Assembly (NCBI GenBank): GCA_001580565.1
Contig: LRBF01000273.1
Span: forward strand, 1 to 64,000
Direction: 5' to 3'
Source of the DNA: Caballeronia megalochromosomata
Lineage (GTDB): Bacteria > Pseudomonadota > Gammaproteobacteria > Burkholderiales > Burkholderiaceae
DNA length: 64,000 nt
Under the pieces are notes generated by a model, which did no database searches, was not told the DNA's origin, and worked only from the letters and a program-made list of their open reading frames with translations. The first letter of the stretch is position 1. Each line of letters opens with the position of its first letter. A program made the translations under genes and the position numbers. Below are positions 43,629 to 52,447 of the stretch, piece after piece.

Positions 43629-44789
43629 ATGACTGTAAAGATAACCATCGACTGCATGGGAGGCGACCACGGTCCGGCCGTGACCGTTCCCGCTGCCGTC
43701 AGTTTCGTGCGCGCGCATCCCGACGCGCATCTGATGCTCGTCGGTCTCGAGCAGCCCATCCGCGCTCAGCTCAAGAAGTCGAAGGCGCTCGACGAGCCGC
43801 GCCTGACCGTCGTTCCCGCAAGCGAAGTCGTTGCGATGGACGACCCCGTCGAAGTCGCGCTGCGCAAGAAAAAAGATTCCTCGATGCGCGTCGCGCTCAA
43901 CCTCGTGAAGGAAGGCGAGGCGCAGACCTGCATTTCCGCCGGCAACACCGGCGCGCTCATGGCGGTGTCCCGCTATGTACTGAAGACGCTCGCCGGTATC
44001 GAGCGTCCCGCCATCGCGTTCGCGATGCCGAGCCAGAAGGGCTACACCACCGTGCTCGATCTCGGCGCCAATGTCGATTGCGAACCGGAGCACCTGCTGC
44101 AATTCGCGGAAATGGGCCACGCGCTCGTATCTGCGATCGAAGGGCGCGAGCGTCCCACCATCGGTCTGCTCAACATCGGCGAAGAAGTCATCAAGGGCAA
44201 CGAAACGATCAAGCGCGCGGGCGAGCTCCTGCGCGCGAGCACGCTCAACTTCTACGGCAACGTGGAAGGCAACGACATCTATAAAGGCACGACGGACGTC
44301 GTCGTGTGCGACGGCTTCGTCGGCAATGTCGCGCTGAAGACCTCCGAAGGTCTCGCGAAGATGCTCGCCGACATGATCAAGGAAGAGTTCAGCCGCTCGT
44401 TCAGTTCGAAGCTGATGGCGCTCGTCGCGCTGCCCGTGCTCAAGCGTTTCAAGAAGCGTGTCGATCCCGCGCAATATAACGGCGCGGCGTTGCTCGGCCT
44501 GCGCGGGCTCGTCATCAAAAGTCACGGTTCTGCCGAGGCCTTCGGGTTTGAGTGGGCTATCAAACGCGGGTATGATGCCGTCAAAAATGGCGTGCTCGAA
44601 CGCCTGGTGCGCGCGATGGAAGAGAATGCGCCCGCCGCGCGCGAGGCCGACGCGAGCGCCCCCGCGTCCGACGCGCCGGCTGCGACGGATCAACCGGTCC
44701 AGCAGCCCGCTTCACCACCTGCTTCACAGCCCAACTCGCAGCCGAACCCGCCGGGCGAGTCCGGTACTGCGCTACATTCGAAGGCATAA
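43629..44789 (+). CDS. plsX: phosphate acyltransferase PlsX
   Basis: 386 residues. PlsX makes acyl-phosphate from acyl-ACP, the first step of PlsXY phospholipid synthesis, peripheral to the inner membrane. It shows [16 protein letters not shown] at the start, [27 protein letters not shown], and [16 protein letters not shown] with [15 protein letters not shown]. The last ~55 residues are a low-complexity Ala/Pro/Ser/Asn tail beyond the usual end of the family. The stop shares one base with the fabH ATG (TAATG), giving tight coupling. Confidence 0.96.
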   Translation: MTVKITIDCMGGDHGPAVTVPAAVSFVRAHPDAHLMLVGLEQPIRAQLKKSKALDEPRLTVVPASEVVAMDDPVEVALRKKKDSSMRVALNLVKEGEAQTCISAGNTGALMAVSRYVLKTLAGIERPAIAFAMPSQKGYTTVLDLGANVDCEPEHLLQFAEMGHALVSAIEGRERPTIGLLNIGEEVIKGNETIKRAGELLRASTLNFYGNVEGNDIYKGTTDVVVCDGFVGNVALKTSEGLAKMLADMIKEEFSRSFSSKLMALVALPVLKRFKKRVDPAQYNGAALLGLRGLVIKSHGSAEAFGFEWAIKRGYDAVKNGVLERLVRAMEENAPAAREADASAPASDAPAATDQPVQQPASPPASQPNSQPNPPGESGTALHSKA

Positions 44790-45778
44790 TGGCTCAATCC
44801 AATCTTTACTCTCGCGTGCTGGGCACCGGCAGCTACCTGCCGTCCGAGCGCGTCACGAATCAGGACTTGGCGGACCGTCTCGCGAAGCAGGGCGTCGAGA
44901 CGAGTGACGAATGGATCGTCGCGCGCACTGGCATTCACGCGCGCCACTTTGCGGCCCCGAATCAGACCACCAGCGATCTCGCGCTCATCGCATCGCAGAA
45001 GGCGATCGAAGCGGCGGGTATCGATCCGCAGTCGATCGATCTGATCATCGTCGCGACGTCCACGCCGGACTTCGTGTTCCCGAGCACCGCCTGCCTGCTG
45101 CAGAACAAGCTGGGCATCAAGAACAATGGCGCGGCTTTCGACGTTCAGGCCGTGTGCTCCGGTTTCGCGTACGGCGTAGCTACCGCAGACAGCTTCATTC
45201 GCAGCGGCCTGAACCGCACGGCGCTCGTCGTCGGCGCGGAAACGTTCTCGCGCATCCTCGATTTCAACGATCGCACCACGTGCGTGCTGTTCGGCGACGG
45301 CGCGGGCGCGGTCGTGCTGCAGGCGTCCGAAGAACCGGGCGTGCTGTCGAGCGCGCTGCACGCGGATGGCAGCTATTCCGACATTCTCTGCACGCCGGGC
45401 AACGTGAACGGCGGCGTGATCGAAGGCAGCGCGTTCCTGCACATGGATGGTCAGGCAGTGTTCAAGCTTGCCGTCAACGTGCTCGAAAAAGTCGCGCTCG
45501 AAGCGCTCGACAAGGCGAAGCTCGCGGCGGAAGACATCGATTGGCTGATCCCGCATCAGGCCAATATCCGCATCATGCAGAGCACCTGCCGCAAGCTGCA
45601 TCTGCCGCCGGAGCGCATGGTCGTGACGGTCGGCGAGCACGGCAATACGTCGGCGGCATCGATTCCGCTCGCGTTCGACGTCGCGGTGCGCGACGGCCGC
45701 ATTAAGCGCGGCGACCACGTGCTCATCGAAGGCGTGGGCGGCGGCTTCACGTGGGGCGCGTCGGTCATTCGCTACTGA
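44789..45778 (+). CDS. fabH: beta-ketoacyl-ACP synthase III
   Basis: 329 residues. It condenses acetyl-CoA with malonyl-ACP to start fatty-acid synthesis. The nucleophile Cys123 is in [11 protein letters not shown]; the catalytic His and Asn lie in [10 protein letters not shown] and [27 protein letters not shown] marks the substrate-entry region. The order plsX-fabH-fabD-fabG-acpP-fabF is the standard proteobacterial cluster. Confidence 0.97.
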   Translation: MAQSNLYSRVLGTGSYLPSERVTNQDLADRLAKQGVETSDEWIVARTGIHARHFAAPNQTTSDLALIASQKAIEAAGIDPQSIDLIIVATSTPDFVFPSTACLLQNKLGIKNNGAAFDVQAVCSGFAYGVATADSFIRSGLNRTALVVGAETFSRILDFNDRTTCVLFGDGAGAVVLQASEEPGVLSSALHADGSYSDILCTPGNVNGGVIEGSAFLHMDGQAVFKLAVNVLEKVALEALDKAKLAAEDIDWLIPHQANIRIMQSTCRKLHLPPERMVVTVGEHGNTSAASIPLAFDVAVRDGRIKRGDHVLIEGVGGGFTWGASVIRY

Positions 45779-45909
45779 TCGTTTATCGAATCCCTCTACT
45801 CATTCGCAACTGATCCCTTCGTCACCCTGGCCGCCGCGCGCCGCATGCGCGCGTGGCGCGGGCACAGACACTGACGACATCGCGGATCATTCCAATCAAC
45901 GAGGACGAT

Positions 45910-46842
45910 ATGAAATTTGCGTTCGTTTTCCCCGGACAGGGCTCGCAGTCGATCGGCATGCTCAACGCATTCGCCGATCACGCCATCGTGCGCGAGACCG
46001 TGCAGCAGGCTTCCGACGCGCTCGGCCAGGATCTGGGCAAGCTGATCGCCGAAGGCCCCGCCGAAGAACTCAACCTGACGACGAACACGCAACCCGTCAT
46101 GCTGACGGCCGCATACGCCGTGTACCGCGTGTGGGAAAAGGAAACGGGTCTGAAGCCCGCGCTCGTCGCCGGTCACAGCCTCGGCGAATACACCGCGCTC
46201 GTCGCGGCGGGCGCGCTCGCATTTGCGGACGCCGTGCCGCTCGTGCGTTTTCGCGCGCAGGCGATGCAAAGCGCGGTGCCGGTGGGCGAAGGCGGCATGG
46301 CCGCGATCCTCGGTCTCGATGACGACACCGTGCGCGCCGTGTGCGCGGAGGCATCGTCGGCGGGCGTCGTCGAAGCGGTGAACTTCAACGCGCCCGCGCA
46401 AGTGGTGATCGCGGGTTCCAAGGCGGCGGTCGAGAAGGCGTGCGAAGTGGCCAAGGCGAAGGGTGCGAAGCGCGCGCTGCCGCTGCCGGTGTCCGCACCG
46501 TTCCATTCGTCGCTGCTCAAGCCCGCATCGGATCAGTTGCGCGACTATCTCGCCAAGGTCGAGATCAGGGCGCCGCAGATTCCGCTGATCAATAACGTCG
46601 ATGTCGCGATCGTTTCGGATCCCGCCGCGATCAAGGACGCGCTCGTGCGTCAGGCCGCGGGTCCGGTGCGCTGGGTCGAATGCGTGCAGGCGATGGCGAA
46701 AGACGGCGTCACGCACGTCATCGAATGCGGTCCGGGCAAAGTGCTCGCGGGTCTGACGAAGCGCATCGACGGCAACCTCGTCGGCGGTTCGATCTTCGAT
46801 CCGGCGTCGCTCGAAGAAACGCGCAAACTGATCGCCGGTTGA
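45910..46842 (+). CDS. fabD: malonyl-CoA:ACP transacylase
   Basis: 310 residues. It moves malonyl from CoA to acyl carrier protein. The nucleophile Ser90 is in the GHSLGEYTAL elbow, with the partner His in APFHSSLL and the oxyanion motif FPGQGSQ at the start. The ATG at 45910 follows GAGGA, giving the family start MKFAFVFPGQ. It lies 131 nt after fabH and 11 nt before fabG. Confidence 0.97.
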   Translation: MKFAFVFPGQGSQSIGMLNAFADHAIVRETVQQASDALGQDLGKLIAEGPAEELNLTTNTQPVMLTAAYAVYRVWEKETGLKPALVAGHSLGEYTALVAAGALAFADAVPLVRFRAQAMQSAVPVGEGGMAAILGLDDDTVRAVCAEASSAGVVEAVNFNAPAQVVIAGSKAAVEKACEVAKAKGAKRALPLPVSAPFHSSLLKPASDQLRDYLAKVEIRAPQIPLINNVDVAIVSDPAAIKDALVRQAAGPVRWVECVQAMAKDGVTHVIECGPGKVLAGLTKRIDGNLVGGSIFDPASLEETRKLIAG

Positions 46843-46853
46843 GGAACAACGAC

Positions 46854-47594
46854 ATGAGTCTCCAGAATCAAGTAGCAATCGTCACCGGCGCATCGCGCGG
46901 CATCGGACGCGCGATCGCGCTCGAACTCGCGAAGCAGGGCGCGACGGTCATCGGCACCGCGACGAGCGAAAGCGGCGCGGCCGGCATTGGCGAGGCATTG
47001 CAGCAGGCGGGCGGCAAGGGCCGCGGCGCGGTGCTGAACGTGAATGACGCGGCCGCGGCGGACGCGTTCATCGACGGCATCGTGAAGGAATTCGGCGCGC
47101 TGAACGTGCTCGTCAATAACGCAGGCATCACGAAGGATCAGCTCGCGATGCGCATGAAGGACGACGAGTTCGACGCCGTCATCGATACCAACCTGCGCGC
47201 GGTCTTCCGTCTGTCGCGCGCCGTGCTGCGCCCGATGATGAAGGCGCGCGGCGGCCGGATCATCAACATCACGTCGGTGGTCGGTTCGTCGGGCAATCCG
47301 GGTCAGGCCAATTACGCGGCAGCGAAGGCCGGCGTCGCGGGCATGACGCGCGCGCTCGCGCGTGAAATCGGCAGCCGCGGCATCACCGTGAACTGCGTCG
47401 CGCCGGGTTTCATCGACACGGACATGACCAAGGTGCTGCCCGAAGAGCAGCGCACCGCGCTCACGGCGTCTATCCCACTTGGCCGACTGGGCGCGCCGGA
47501 AGATATCGCGCATGCTGTGGCTTTCCTGGCATCGCCGTTTGCAGGCTACATCACCGGCACGACGCTGCACGTGAACGGCGGCATGTACATGTAA
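46854..47594 (+). CDS. fabG: 3-oxoacyl-ACP reductase
   Basis: 246 residues, a short-chain dehydrogenase. The NADPH-binding TGASRGIGRA, the NNAG motif and the catalytic Ser141, Tyr154 and Lys158 (ITSVVGSSGNPGQANYAAAK) are all present. It reduces beta-ketoacyl-ACP in each elongation cycle. The ATG at 46854 follows GAGGA; the longer in-frame reading from 46680 lies inside fabD. A 248-nt gap follows, holding a 7-bp hairpin AATGCTC-AAAA-GAGCATT (47654-47671) and a TAAAAT box before acpP. Confidence 0.97.
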   Translation: MSLQNQVAIVTGASRGIGRAIALELAKQGATVIGTATSESGAAGIGEALQQAGGKGRGAVLNVNDAAAADAFIDGIVKEFGALNVLVNNAGITKDQLAMRMKDDEFDAVIDTNLRAVFRLSRAVLRPMMKARGGRIINITSVVGSSGNPGQANYAAAKAGVAGMTRALAREIGSRGITVNCVAPGFIDTDMTKVLPEEQRTALTASIPLGRLGAPEDIAHAVAFLASPFAGYITGTTLHVNGGMYM

Positions 47595-47842
47595 GGCCTT
47601 AATAGGCATTTCGCGGAATTTCGCTTAATATCCGCGCCGGGACGGGCGCGTGAAATGCTCAAAAGAGCATTCCTGCACCGTTCCAGCGCGACAGTGAAGA
47701 ATCGATGCACGGCCGGCGGCAGCCCTCTCGATGAAGGGCGCCGGACGACGGAGCATGGAACTGACGCGCCGTATTTTGCGGGTCCAAACCTGATAAAATG
47801 CGCGCACTCGTATTTTTGAACTTTTTTCCCTCGGAGGGCTGC

Positions 47843-48082
47843 ATGGACAACATCGAACAGCGCGTGAAGAAGATCGTCGCCGAACAACTGGGCGTGGCGG
47901 AAGCCGAAATCAAGAACGAAGCTTCGTTCGTGAACGATCTGGGCGCTGACTCGCTCGATACGGTCGAACTCGTGATGGCGCTGGAAGACGAATTCGGCAT
48001 GGAAATTCCCGATGAAGAGGCCGAAAAGATCACCACGGTTCAGCAAGCGATCGATTACGCTCGCGCGAACGTCAAGGCCTGA
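47843..48082 (+). CDS. acpP: acyl carrier protein
   Basis: 79 residues, strongly acidic. The phosphopantetheine attachment Ser37 lies in the [17 protein letters not shown] motif. The product carries growing acyl chains for all Fab enzymes and is charged to the holo form by AcpS, also encoded in this window (61005). GGAGGG stands 6 nt before the ATG. The upstream TAAAAT (47794-47799) suggests its own promoter, as expected for a highly expressed gene. Confidence 0.98.
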
Positions 48083-48148
48083 GGCCGGACGCGCCAGCGA
48101 CTCATCGCTCAACCAGCTTGATGCATCGTCGCTGCAAACCGATTTGAC

Positions 48149-48203
48149 AGCCACAGGGCACACAGGGCGGTTTCCTGTGGCCGCTGTGGCTTTTGTTTTT
48201 CGT
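48149..48203 (+). terminator. terminator or attenuator between acpP and fabF
   Basis: AGCCACAG (48149-48156) can pair with CTGTGGCT (48184-48191), followed by a T-rich run (TTTTGTTTTT). A competing CTGTGGC at 48175-48181 offers an alternative inner stem. It fits partial termination that keeps acpP mRNA in excess over fabF. Confidence 0.7.
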
Positions 48204-48226
48204 CATTTTATGGATAAGGGGTTACC

Positions 48227-49465
48227 GTGAGCCGTCGTCGAGTGGTTGTTACAGGCCTGGGGCTCGTTTCGCCTGTCGGCAATACCGTTGCCGACGGCTG
48301 GGCCAATCTGGTCGCGGGCAAGTCGGGCATCGCCAATATCACGAAGTTCGACGCAACGAACTTCTCCACGCGTTTCGCCGGTGAGGTGAAGGGCTTCAAC
48401 ATCGAAGACTACATGCCCGCCAAAGAGGCGCGCCATATGGATACCTTCATCCATTATGGCTTCGCCGCGGGCGTCCAGGCCATGCAGGACAGCGGCCTCG
48501 AGATCACCGATGAAAACGCGGAGCGCGTGGGCGTCGTGGTCGGCTCGGGCATCGGCGGTCTGCCGATGATCGAAGTCACGCAGACCGAGCTGCTCAATCG
48601 CGGCCCGCGCCGCATTTCGCCGTTCTTCGTGCCGGCGTCGATCATCAACATGATCTCGGGCCATCTGTCGATCCGCTTCGGCTTCAAGGGCCCGAACCTG
48701 TCGATGGTCACGGCCTGCACGACCGGCCTGCACTGCATCGGCGAGGCGTCGCGCCTGATCGAATACGGCGACGCGGACGTCATGATCGCGGGCGGCGCGG
48801 AAGCCACGGTGTCGCCGCTCGGCATCGGCGGCTTCGCGGCGGCGCGCGCGCTCTCGCAGCGCAACGACGATCCCGCGACGGCGAGCCGTCCGTGGGATAC
48901 CGACCGCGACGGCTTCGTGCTCGGCGAAGGCGCAGGCGTGATGGTGCTCGAAGAGTACGAGCACGCGAAGAAACGCGGCGCGAAGATCTACGCCGAGGTG
49001 CTCGGCTACGGCATGAGCGGCGATGCGTATCACATGACCGCACCGCCGGAAGACGGCGACGGCGGCCGCCGTGCGATGGTCAACGCGATGAAGAACGCGC
49101 GCGTCAACGCCGACGAAGTGAACTACGTCAACGCGCACGGCACGTCGACGCCGCTCGGCGACATCGCGGAGACGATCGGCATCACGCGTGCGCTCGGCGA
49201 TCAGGCGAAAAAGGTCGTCGTGAACTCCACCAAGTCGATGACCGGCCACCTGCTGGGCGGCGCGGGCGGCCTGGAGTCGGTGTTCACCGTGCTGGCGATC
49301 CACAATCAGGTGTCGCCGCCGACCATCAACATCTTCAACCAGGACCCGAAGTGCGACCTGGACTACTGCGCGAATACCGCGCGGGAAATGAAGATCGACG
49401 TGGCGGTGAAAAACTCGTTCGGCTTCGGCGGCACGAACGGCTCGCTCGTCTTCAAGCGCCACTGA
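48227..49465 (+). CDS. fabF: beta-ketoacyl-ACP synthase II
   Basis: 412 residues. It elongates acyl-ACP with malonyl-ACP. The nucleophile Cys164 ([10 protein letters not shown]) and the two His of the active site ([11 protein letters not shown] and [11 protein letters not shown]) are present. The start is a GTG at 48227 behind AAGGGG, giving [18 protein letters not shown]. It is the last gene of the fatty-acid cluster; an attenuator-like hairpin separates it from acpP. Confidence 0.97.
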   Translation: MSRRRVVVTGLGLVSPVGNTVADGWANLVAGKSGIANITKFDATNFSTRFAGEVKGFNIEDYMPAKEARHMDTFIHYGFAAGVQAMQDSGLEITDENAERVGVVVGSGIGGLPMIEVTQTELLNRGPRRISPFFVPASIINMISGHLSIRFGFKGPNLSMVTACTTGLHCIGEASRLIEYGDADVMIAGGAEATVSPLGIGGFAAARALSQRNDDPATASRPWDTDRDGFVLGEGAGVMVLEEYEHAKKRGAKIYAEVLGYGMSGDAYHMTAPPEDGDGGRRAMVNAMKNARVNADEVNYVNAHGTSTPLGDIAETIGITRALGDQAKKVVVNSTKSMTGHLLGGAGGLESVFTVLAIHNQVSPPTINIFNQDPKCDLDYCANTAREMKIDVAVKNSFGFGGTNGSLVFKRH

Positions 49466-49496
49466 GCACGGCGCGCTCGTCATCACGGGGTTCGAT

Positions 49497-49964
49497 ATGG
49501 CGGGCGCGTACGTGGATCGGCCGCATCGGGAAACCGGCTCCACGCCGGGCGTCGCGATGCGGCCGTCGCGTTTTCTGCTCTGCGCGATGCTCGGATTCGC
49601 CGGCGTTGCCGTTGCGTCGGTTTTCGAGTGCGTTTTCGCGCACACGGAACATGCAGGGCATGCGTTTGCGGCGGGTGCGGTGACGCTCGCGGCGCTTGCC
49701 CTTGCGTCGTATCGATGGCTGCGGGCTCAGCCGTCGGCCATCGGTCTCTTCCCGGACGGCCTCGCGATCCGGAGCCGCACCGGCGAAACGCGCTACACGC
49801 GCATCGCGGGATGCGCGCAATGGAGCGGGCGGCTTCTCGCCCTGACGCTCGTGGACTTGCGCGGGCGGCACGAAACGCTCGTCATCGCGGCCGATTCCAT
49901 CGAGGCCGACACCTTTCGCCAGCTCTCGGTTCAGGCGCGCCGCGCCGCGGCTTCCCACCTGTAA
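49497..49964 (+). CDS. YgfX-like small membrane protein
   Basis: 155 residues. Two transmembrane helices (residues ~25-47 and ~55-75) are followed by a soluble domain with PDGLAIRSRTGETRYTRI and an ending VIAADSIEADTFRQLSVQAR, which resembles the C-terminal DS-x-D-x-F/Y-R-x-L motif of YgfX (CptA) proteins. YgfX proteins in enterics pair with SdhE and were reported to act on cytoskeletal proteins, but no sdhE adjoins here. The start is not certain; an ATG at 49557 is possible. It lies between fabF and rpoE; its stop overlaps the left arm of a dyad before rpoE. Confidence 0.6.
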   Translation: MAGAYVDRPHRETGSTPGVAMRPSRFLLCAMLGFAGVAVASVFECVFAHTEHAGHAFAAGAVTLAALALASYRWLRAQPSAIGLFPDGLAIRSRTGETRYTRIAGCAQWSGRLLALTLVDLRGRHETLVIAADSIEADTFRQLSVQARRAAASHL

Positions 49965-50007
49965 CGACTGTAACCGCGCATGAGCGTACCGGTCGCCTTA
50001 CAGGTGG
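49955..50007. promoter_or_regulatory. widely spaced 10-bp dyad and candidate promoter upstream of rpoE
   Basis: CCACCTGTAA (49955-49964) and TTACAGGTGG (49998-50007) are perfect inverted repeats 33 nt apart. A TACAAT (50014-50019) follows as a possible -10 box, 42 nt before the rpoE GTG. No clear sigma-E type GGAACTT -35 box was seen. As RNA the arms could form a stem; as DNA they could hold a looping repressor. Confidence 0.45.
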
Positions 50008-50060
50008 TAACGCTACAATAGCCCTCCGCGCAACACGCCCAAGTTAAACGGATTTCCCAG

Positions 50061-50660
50061 GTGAGCGAAAAAGAAATCGACCAATTGCTGGTCGAGCGTG
50101 TCCAGAAGGGTGACAAGGCCGCGTTCGAACTGCTGGTCGCCAAATACCACCGCAAGATCATTCGACTGATCTCGCGCCTCGTGCGCGACCCCGCCGAGGT
50201 CGAGGACGTCGCCCAGGACGCCTTCATCAAGGCCTACCGCGCGCTGCCCCAGTTTCGGGGCGAATCGGCGTTTTATACCTGGCTCTACCGGATTGCCGTC
50301 AACACCGCAAAGAACTATCTTGCGACTCAGGGCCGCCGTGCTCCCACTTCTACCGAGGCCGATGCAGAAGAAGCGGAAACTTTCTCCGACGCAGACCAAC
50401 TAAGGGATATCAACACGCCCGAATCGATGTTGATGAGCAAGCAGATCGCCGAAACGGTGAATGCTGCGATGGCGCTGCTGCCGGAGGAATTGCGCACCGC
50501 CATCACGCTCAGGGAAATTGAAGGTCTGAGCTACGAGGAAATCGCCGAGATGATGGATTGCCCCATTGGCACCGTCAGATCGAGAATTTTTCGTGCTCGC
50601 GAAGCCATTGCGGCAAAATTGCGTCCGTTGTTGGACACTCCCGAAGGCAAGCGCTGGTAG
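50061..50660 (+). CDS. rpoE: RNA polymerase sigma factor RpoE (AlgU type)
   Basis: 199 residues. Region 2 (FELLVAKYHRKIIRLI, EDVAQDAFIKAYRALP, FYTWLYRIAVNTAKNYL) and region 4 (LPEELRTAITLREIEGLSYE, MDCPIGTVRSRIFRAREAI) are typical of extracytoplasmic-function sigma-E. It directs the envelope-stress regulon and is held inactive by the anti-sigma factor RseA encoded next. The start is a GTG at 50061 with a CCCAGG stretch before it. The order rpoE-rseA-rseB-mucD is complete; rseC is missing, as often when mucD follows. Confidence 0.96.
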   Translation: MSEKEIDQLLVERVQKGDKAAFELLVAKYHRKIIRLISRLVRDPAEVEDVAQDAFIKAYRALPQFRGESAFYTWLYRIAVNTAKNYLATQGRRAPTSTEADAEEAETFSDADQLRDINTPESMLMSKQIAETVNAAMALLPEELRTAITLREIEGLSYEEIAEMMDCPIGTVRSRIFRAREAIAAKLRPLLDTPEGKRW

Positions 50661-50741
50661 GCGGCGAAAGTTCTAGGGGCAGGGACGCGATATCTGGGTT
50701 GGTGGTGTCACAACGGGGTGTGGTCAAAGATGGGGAGCATC

Positions 50742-51377
50742 ATGGGGTCGGTCTCGATGCAGAATCAAACAAAGGCGGGTTTGCGCGGCGAGCGCATGTC
50801 GGCGTTCGTCGATGGTGAATCGCTCGAAGAAATGGGTGGCGTCGGCCCGTTCCTCGCGGACCTGAAAAGTGACGAACGCGCGGCGTGGTCGGCGTATCAC
50901 CTGATCGGCGACGCCCTGCGCTCCGACGATCTCGCGATCAGCCCGGCGCGCAGCAGCGCGTTCATGGCCGCATTCTCCGCGCGCTTCGAAGCCGAAGCGC
51001 ATGTGCTCGCGCCGGCGGCATTGCCGGCCACGGCGGCGAAAGCGCGTGGCGGCCTGCTGCGCCGTCGCGTCATGCCGGCGTTCGCGGTCGCCGCGGCCGC
51101 CGCCACGCTGACGTGGATCGTCGTGCCGCAACTGCAGGGCGTGGGCAGCCGCGCCGGCACGCAGGTGGCGAGCGTCGCACCGGCGGATTCGATGCAGCGC
51201 GTCGCGCTCGCGTCGGTGCCGGCGGTAACCACGCGCACGCCGATCGTCGAAGCAAACATCATCCGCGACGCCGATCTCGATCAATACCTCGAAGCGCATC
51301 AGCAGTTTTCCCAGCAGCCCACGATGCCCGGTGCCATGCCTTTGATTCGCGCGGCGGCTACGTCGCAGGGCCAATAA
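50742..51377 (+). CDS. rseA: anti-sigma-E factor RseA (MucA)
   Basis: 211 residues from the ATG at 50742, which has GGGGAG just upstream; ATGs at 50730 and 50757 are alternatives. The N-terminal domain (ERMSAFVDGESLEEMG, AAWSAYHLIGDALRSDD) matches the RseA sigma-binding region. One membrane helix (residues ~112-130) follows and then a periplasmic part that would be cut by DegS and RseP-type proteases under stress. It binds RpoE at the membrane and is itself protected by RseB. Confidence 0.9.
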   Translation: MGSVSMQNQTKAGLRGERMSAFVDGESLEEMGGVGPFLADLKSDERAAWSAYHLIGDALRSDDLAISPARSSAFMAAFSARFEAEAHVLAPAALPATAAKARGGLLRRRVMPAFAVAAAAATLTWIVVPQLQGVGSRAGTQVASVAPADSMQRVALASVPAVTTRTPIVEANIIRDADLDQYLEAHQQFSQQPTMPGAMPLIRAAATSQGQ

Positions 51378-51381
51378 TTTG

Positions 51382-52425
51382 ATGCTGAATGTGCGGTTGA
51401 ATAAAACAAGATACTGGGGGCGGCTGCCGGCTTTGATGCTCTGCGCAGCCGCGTTGTTGACAGCGGCATCGGGCTCGTACGCTCAGGGAGACGATCCCGC
51501 CGCTGTTCGCAAGACTGCCGCCAGCCTGCTCAACCGCATTCACGAAGCGGCCCAGCAGCAGAATTACGAAGGCACGTTCGTCTATCAACGCGGCGCGACG
51601 GTTCAATCGTCGCGTATCACGCATGTCGCCACGCGCGGCGACGGCGAATACGAATCGCTCGAAAGCCTCGACGGCGCGCCGCGCAAGATGCTGCGTCACG
51701 ACGACGACATGTTCACGTTCGTGCCCGAGCGCCATCTTCTGGTGGTCGAGCATCGGCAGAACCGGGATTCTTTCCCGGCGTTGCTCGCAACCAGCGGCGA
51801 CCAGGTGCTCTCCGTCTACGAGCCGAAGCTTCTGGGCAACGACCGTGTCGCGGGCGTCGAGAGCCAGGTGCTGGAACTCGATCCGAAAGATTCCTATCGA
51901 TTCGCCTACAAGCTCTGGGCCGACGCGAAAACCGGCTTGCTGCTGCGCGCGCAGACGCTCGATCCGGACGGCCAGGTGCTCGAACAGCTTTCGTTCTCGC
52001 AAGTGCGCATCGGCGGGCCGATCGACAAGGCGCCGATCGCGAGCGGCATTCGCAGCACGTCGGGCTGGACTATCGTGCGGCCGCCGGTGCAGCCGGTCGA
52101 CATGGAAGCGCAAGGCTGGCAACTCACGCCGAATATCGCGGGTTTTCGCAAGATTCGCGAACTTCGCCGTCCGATGGCGTCGAGCCAGCAGGGCCAGCCG
52201 CCCATTCCGGTCGATCAGGCCGTGTTCTCGGATGGCCTCGCGACGATCTCAGTTTTCGTCGAGCCGGTGGAGAAAAATACGCGCAAGGAAGGCGCGGGCA
52301 ATAGCGGCGCCACGCATGTACTGGTGAAGCGTCGGGGGGATTTCTGGATTACCTTGCTGGGTGAAGTGCCGCAAGCCACATTGCAGCAATTTGCTTCTAC
52401 CATAGAATACAAGCCTTCCAAGTAA
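51382..52425 (+). CDS. rseB: sigma-E regulatory protein RseB (MucB)
   Basis: 347 residues with a signal peptide (MLNVRLNKTRYWGRLPALML region, cleavage near SYAQ, residue ~35). It has the MucB/RseB lipid-binding fold (AAQQQNYEGTFVYQRGA, LLVVEHRQNRDSFPALL, YRFAYKLWADAKTGLLLRAQ) and the C-terminal domain ending in GEVPQATLQQFASTIEY. It covers the periplasmic part of RseA and releases it when it senses mislocalised lipopolysaccharide. The ATG at 51382 is preferred to the TTG just before it. Only 4 nt separate it from rseA. Confidence 0.94.
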   Translation: MLNVRLNKTRYWGRLPALMLCAAALLTAASGSYAQGDDPAAVRKTAASLLNRIHEAAQQQNYEGTFVYQRGATVQSSRITHVATRGDGEYESLESLDGAPRKMLRHDDDMFTFVPERHLLVVEHRQNRDSFPALLATSGDQVLSVYEPKLLGNDRVAGVESQVLELDPKDSYRFAYKLWADAKTGLLLRAQTLDPDGQVLEQLSFSQVRIGGPIDKAPIASGIRSTSGWTIVRPPVQPVDMEAQGWQLTPNIAGFRKIRELRRPMASSQQGQPPIPVDQAVFSDGLATISVFVEPVEKNTRKEGAGNSGATHVLVKRRGDFWITLLGEVPQATLQQFASTIEYKPSK

Positions 52426-52447
52426 TCCAGATCCCGGCCTCCAACAT

